Shown one piece after another: positions 6,185-6,830 of a DNA stretch of 6,830 nt (position 1 is its first letter; each line of letters starts with the position of its first letter). The stretch covers positions 1 through 6,830 of the forward strand of contig OMIJ01000109.1 in NCBI GenBank assembly GCA_900299065.1, written 5' to 3'. The notes under the pieces were generated by a model, which was given only the letters and a program-made list of their open reading frames with translations, ran no database searches and was not told where the DNA came from. Position numbers and translations under genes: made by a program. The stretch is from Hyphomicrobiales bacterium (lineage in GTDB: Bacteria > Pseudomonadota > Alphaproteobacteria > Rhizobiales > Beijerinckiaceae).

Positions 6185-6415
6185 TTAGCGGCTGGGGTCA
6201 TCCGAGGGGTTTTTGCGTTCCATCCAGCTGATCAGCGGCATGAGAGGCAAAATCCAGATCATACCCAATAAGGCATAGGCAAGGCCTTGCACTAGACCAT
6301 TGGCCTCCTGAATCAATCGCGCTTGCGCCAGCGCCATGGCCAAAAGGGCGTAAATGATCACAAAGACGATGATCACCACAGCGCCAATGAGTTTGCGTGC
6401 GCGCATTTGTAGCAT
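6185..6415 (-). CDS. DUF2842 family small membrane protein
   Basis: A 76-residue protein with two membrane helices. The conserved pattern of DUF2842 is visible: a basic N-terminus with 'RARKLIG', helix 1 with 'YALLAMALAQARL' (about 9-33), a short loop, helix 2 with 'LLGMIWILPLMPLISWM' (about 49-65), then a charged tail ending DDPSR. The family is small and mainly alphaproteobacterial; its function is unknown. It is often found near respiratory-chain assembly genes, and here it is divergent from the heme A synthase gene, sharing a 134-base control region. The ATG at 6415 has a modest ribosome site (AGGG); the ATG at 6406 has none, so I prefer 6415. Confidence 0.85.
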   Translation of the reverse strand: MLQMRARKLIGAVVIIVFVIIYALLAMALAQARLIQEANGLVQGLAYALLGMIWILPLMPLISWMERKNPSDDPSR

Positions 6416-6549
6416 GAGGCCCTGACTGATCCAGATTGAGCATTGCTGGACGGATCCAGCTTGCTGACCTATGTGTGCCAGACCATCTGGTTTGCCAAGT
6501 GGTCTTATTAAGTGACTATTTCACTGGTCGCATGAGCCCGGGTTTGAGC
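6416..6549. promoter_or_regulatory. Divergent control region between DUF2842 and heme A synthase genes
   Basis: Three short perfect dyads lie in this interval: GCTGGA/TCCAGC (6445-6460, 4-base centre), CCAGA/TCTGG (6478-6490, 3-base centre) and AGTGA/TCACT (6511-6525, 5-base centre). TTGCCA (6492-6497, 5/6 to TTGACA) with ACTATT 17 bases later (6515-6520, 3/6) is a candidate plus-strand promoter; the AGTGA/TCACT dyad covers its -10 box. On the minus strand TTGGCA in the same place could be the -35 box of the DUF2842 gene, but its -10 is poor. Confidence 0.4.
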
Positions 6550-6830
6550 ATGAGCGTGGATTATATCAGTCATCAGCAGGGTTGGGGGAAGGTCTCCGAG
6601 GGGGCTGACCAGATGCTTGGCGTGCGGATCTGGTTATGGGTCTGCGCCGCGCTCGTCTTCCTTATGGTTCTGGTTGGCGGGGCCACAAGGCTAACGGAAT
6701 CAGGTCTTTCCATCACGGAATGGAAATTGGTGACAGGTATTTTACCTCCTCTGACAGAGGCGGACTGGCTCAAGGAATTCGACGCCTACAAGCAGATCCC
6801 GCAATATTCGCAATTATTCCCGGATATGGA
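6550..6830 (+). CDS. ctaA: Heme A synthase (Cox15/CtaA type), N-terminal part (partial)
   Basis: This enzyme converts heme O to heme A in the inner membrane for cytochrome aa3-type oxidase. About 93 residues are in the window. After a hydrophilic N-terminus, TM1 ('VRIWLWVCAALVFLMVLVGG', about 25-44) leads into the family signature 'GGATRLTESGLSITEWKLVTG' (split over residues 43-63). The alphaproteobacterial Cox15 pattern follows: 'PPLTEADWLKEFDAYKQIPQY' then 'QLFPDM'. The heme-binding histidines lie beyond the right edge. Two in-frame ATGs are possible, 6532 and 6550. I chose 6550 because the candidate promoter would place the transcript start near 6527, leaving almost no leader for 6532; neither has a strong ribosome site, so 6532 (six more residues) remains possible. 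The gene is divergent from DUF2842. Confidence 0.93.
   Translation, partial: MSVDYISHQQGWGKVSEGADQMLGVRIWLWVCAALVFLMVLVGGATRLTESGLSITEWKLVTGILPPLTEADWLKEFDAYKQIPQYSQLFPDM

Noticed and set aside
6126..6185. Short plus-strand peptide from ATG 6126 (MLLTGLPFALWNQGRRVNVD)
   Set aside because: It looks protein-like but is only 20 residues, overlaps the DUF2842 stop codon on the other strand, and has no clear ribosome site or promoter.

Overview
This window looks like chromosomal DNA from an alphaproteobacterium, most likely Hyphomicrobiales (Rhizobiales) or a close relative. The evidence is a Cox15/CtaA-type heme A synthase next to a divergent DUF2842 gene (a family found mainly in Alphaproteobacteria), a moderate GC content (roughly mid-50s percent by eye) and the codon style. 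No transposase, integrase, CRISPR array, tRNA or rRNA was seen.

Layout. Positions 1-629 (minus) hold the N-terminal part of an AsmA-family envelope protein that runs off the left edge. Positions 630-820 are intergenic, with a strong 15-bp hairpin and a plus-strand U-run that could end an unannotated small RNA on the plus strand. Positions 821-5256 (minus) form a two-gene efflux operon: a membrane-fusion (periplasmic adaptor) gene at 5256-3973, then an RND/HAE-1 transporter gene at 3973-821. The two genes overlap by one base (TAATG). A candidate promoter and an upstream dyad lie at 5306-5370. Positions 5444-5812 (minus) encode a small DUF423-type membrane protein. Positions 5813-6184 have no confident gene. 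They hold a 14-bp perfect tandem duplication and a 72-codon open stretch on the minus strand that may be the 3' remnant of a polytopic membrane protein gene. Positions 6185-6415 (minus) encode a DUF2842 protein. Positions 6416-6549 are a divergent promoter region with three short dyads. Positions 6550-6830 (plus) are the 5' end of the heme A synthase gene, cut by the right edge.

How the genes work together. The adaptor and RND pump should form the inner-membrane and periplasmic parts of a tripartite proton-driven exporter. No outer-membrane TolC-like gene and no local regulator is present in the window. The AsmA protein is another envelope protein that may be read from the same strand, but the hairpin between it and the pump argues for a separate unit. 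Heme A synthase supplies heme A to cytochrome aa3-type oxidase. DUF2842 and DUF423 are small membrane proteins of unknown function.

The window is mostly ordinary. The points most worth a second look are the candidate plus-strand small RNA at about 674-780, the dyads in the two promoter regions, and the orphan fragment plus tandem duplication between the DUF423 and DUF2842 genes.
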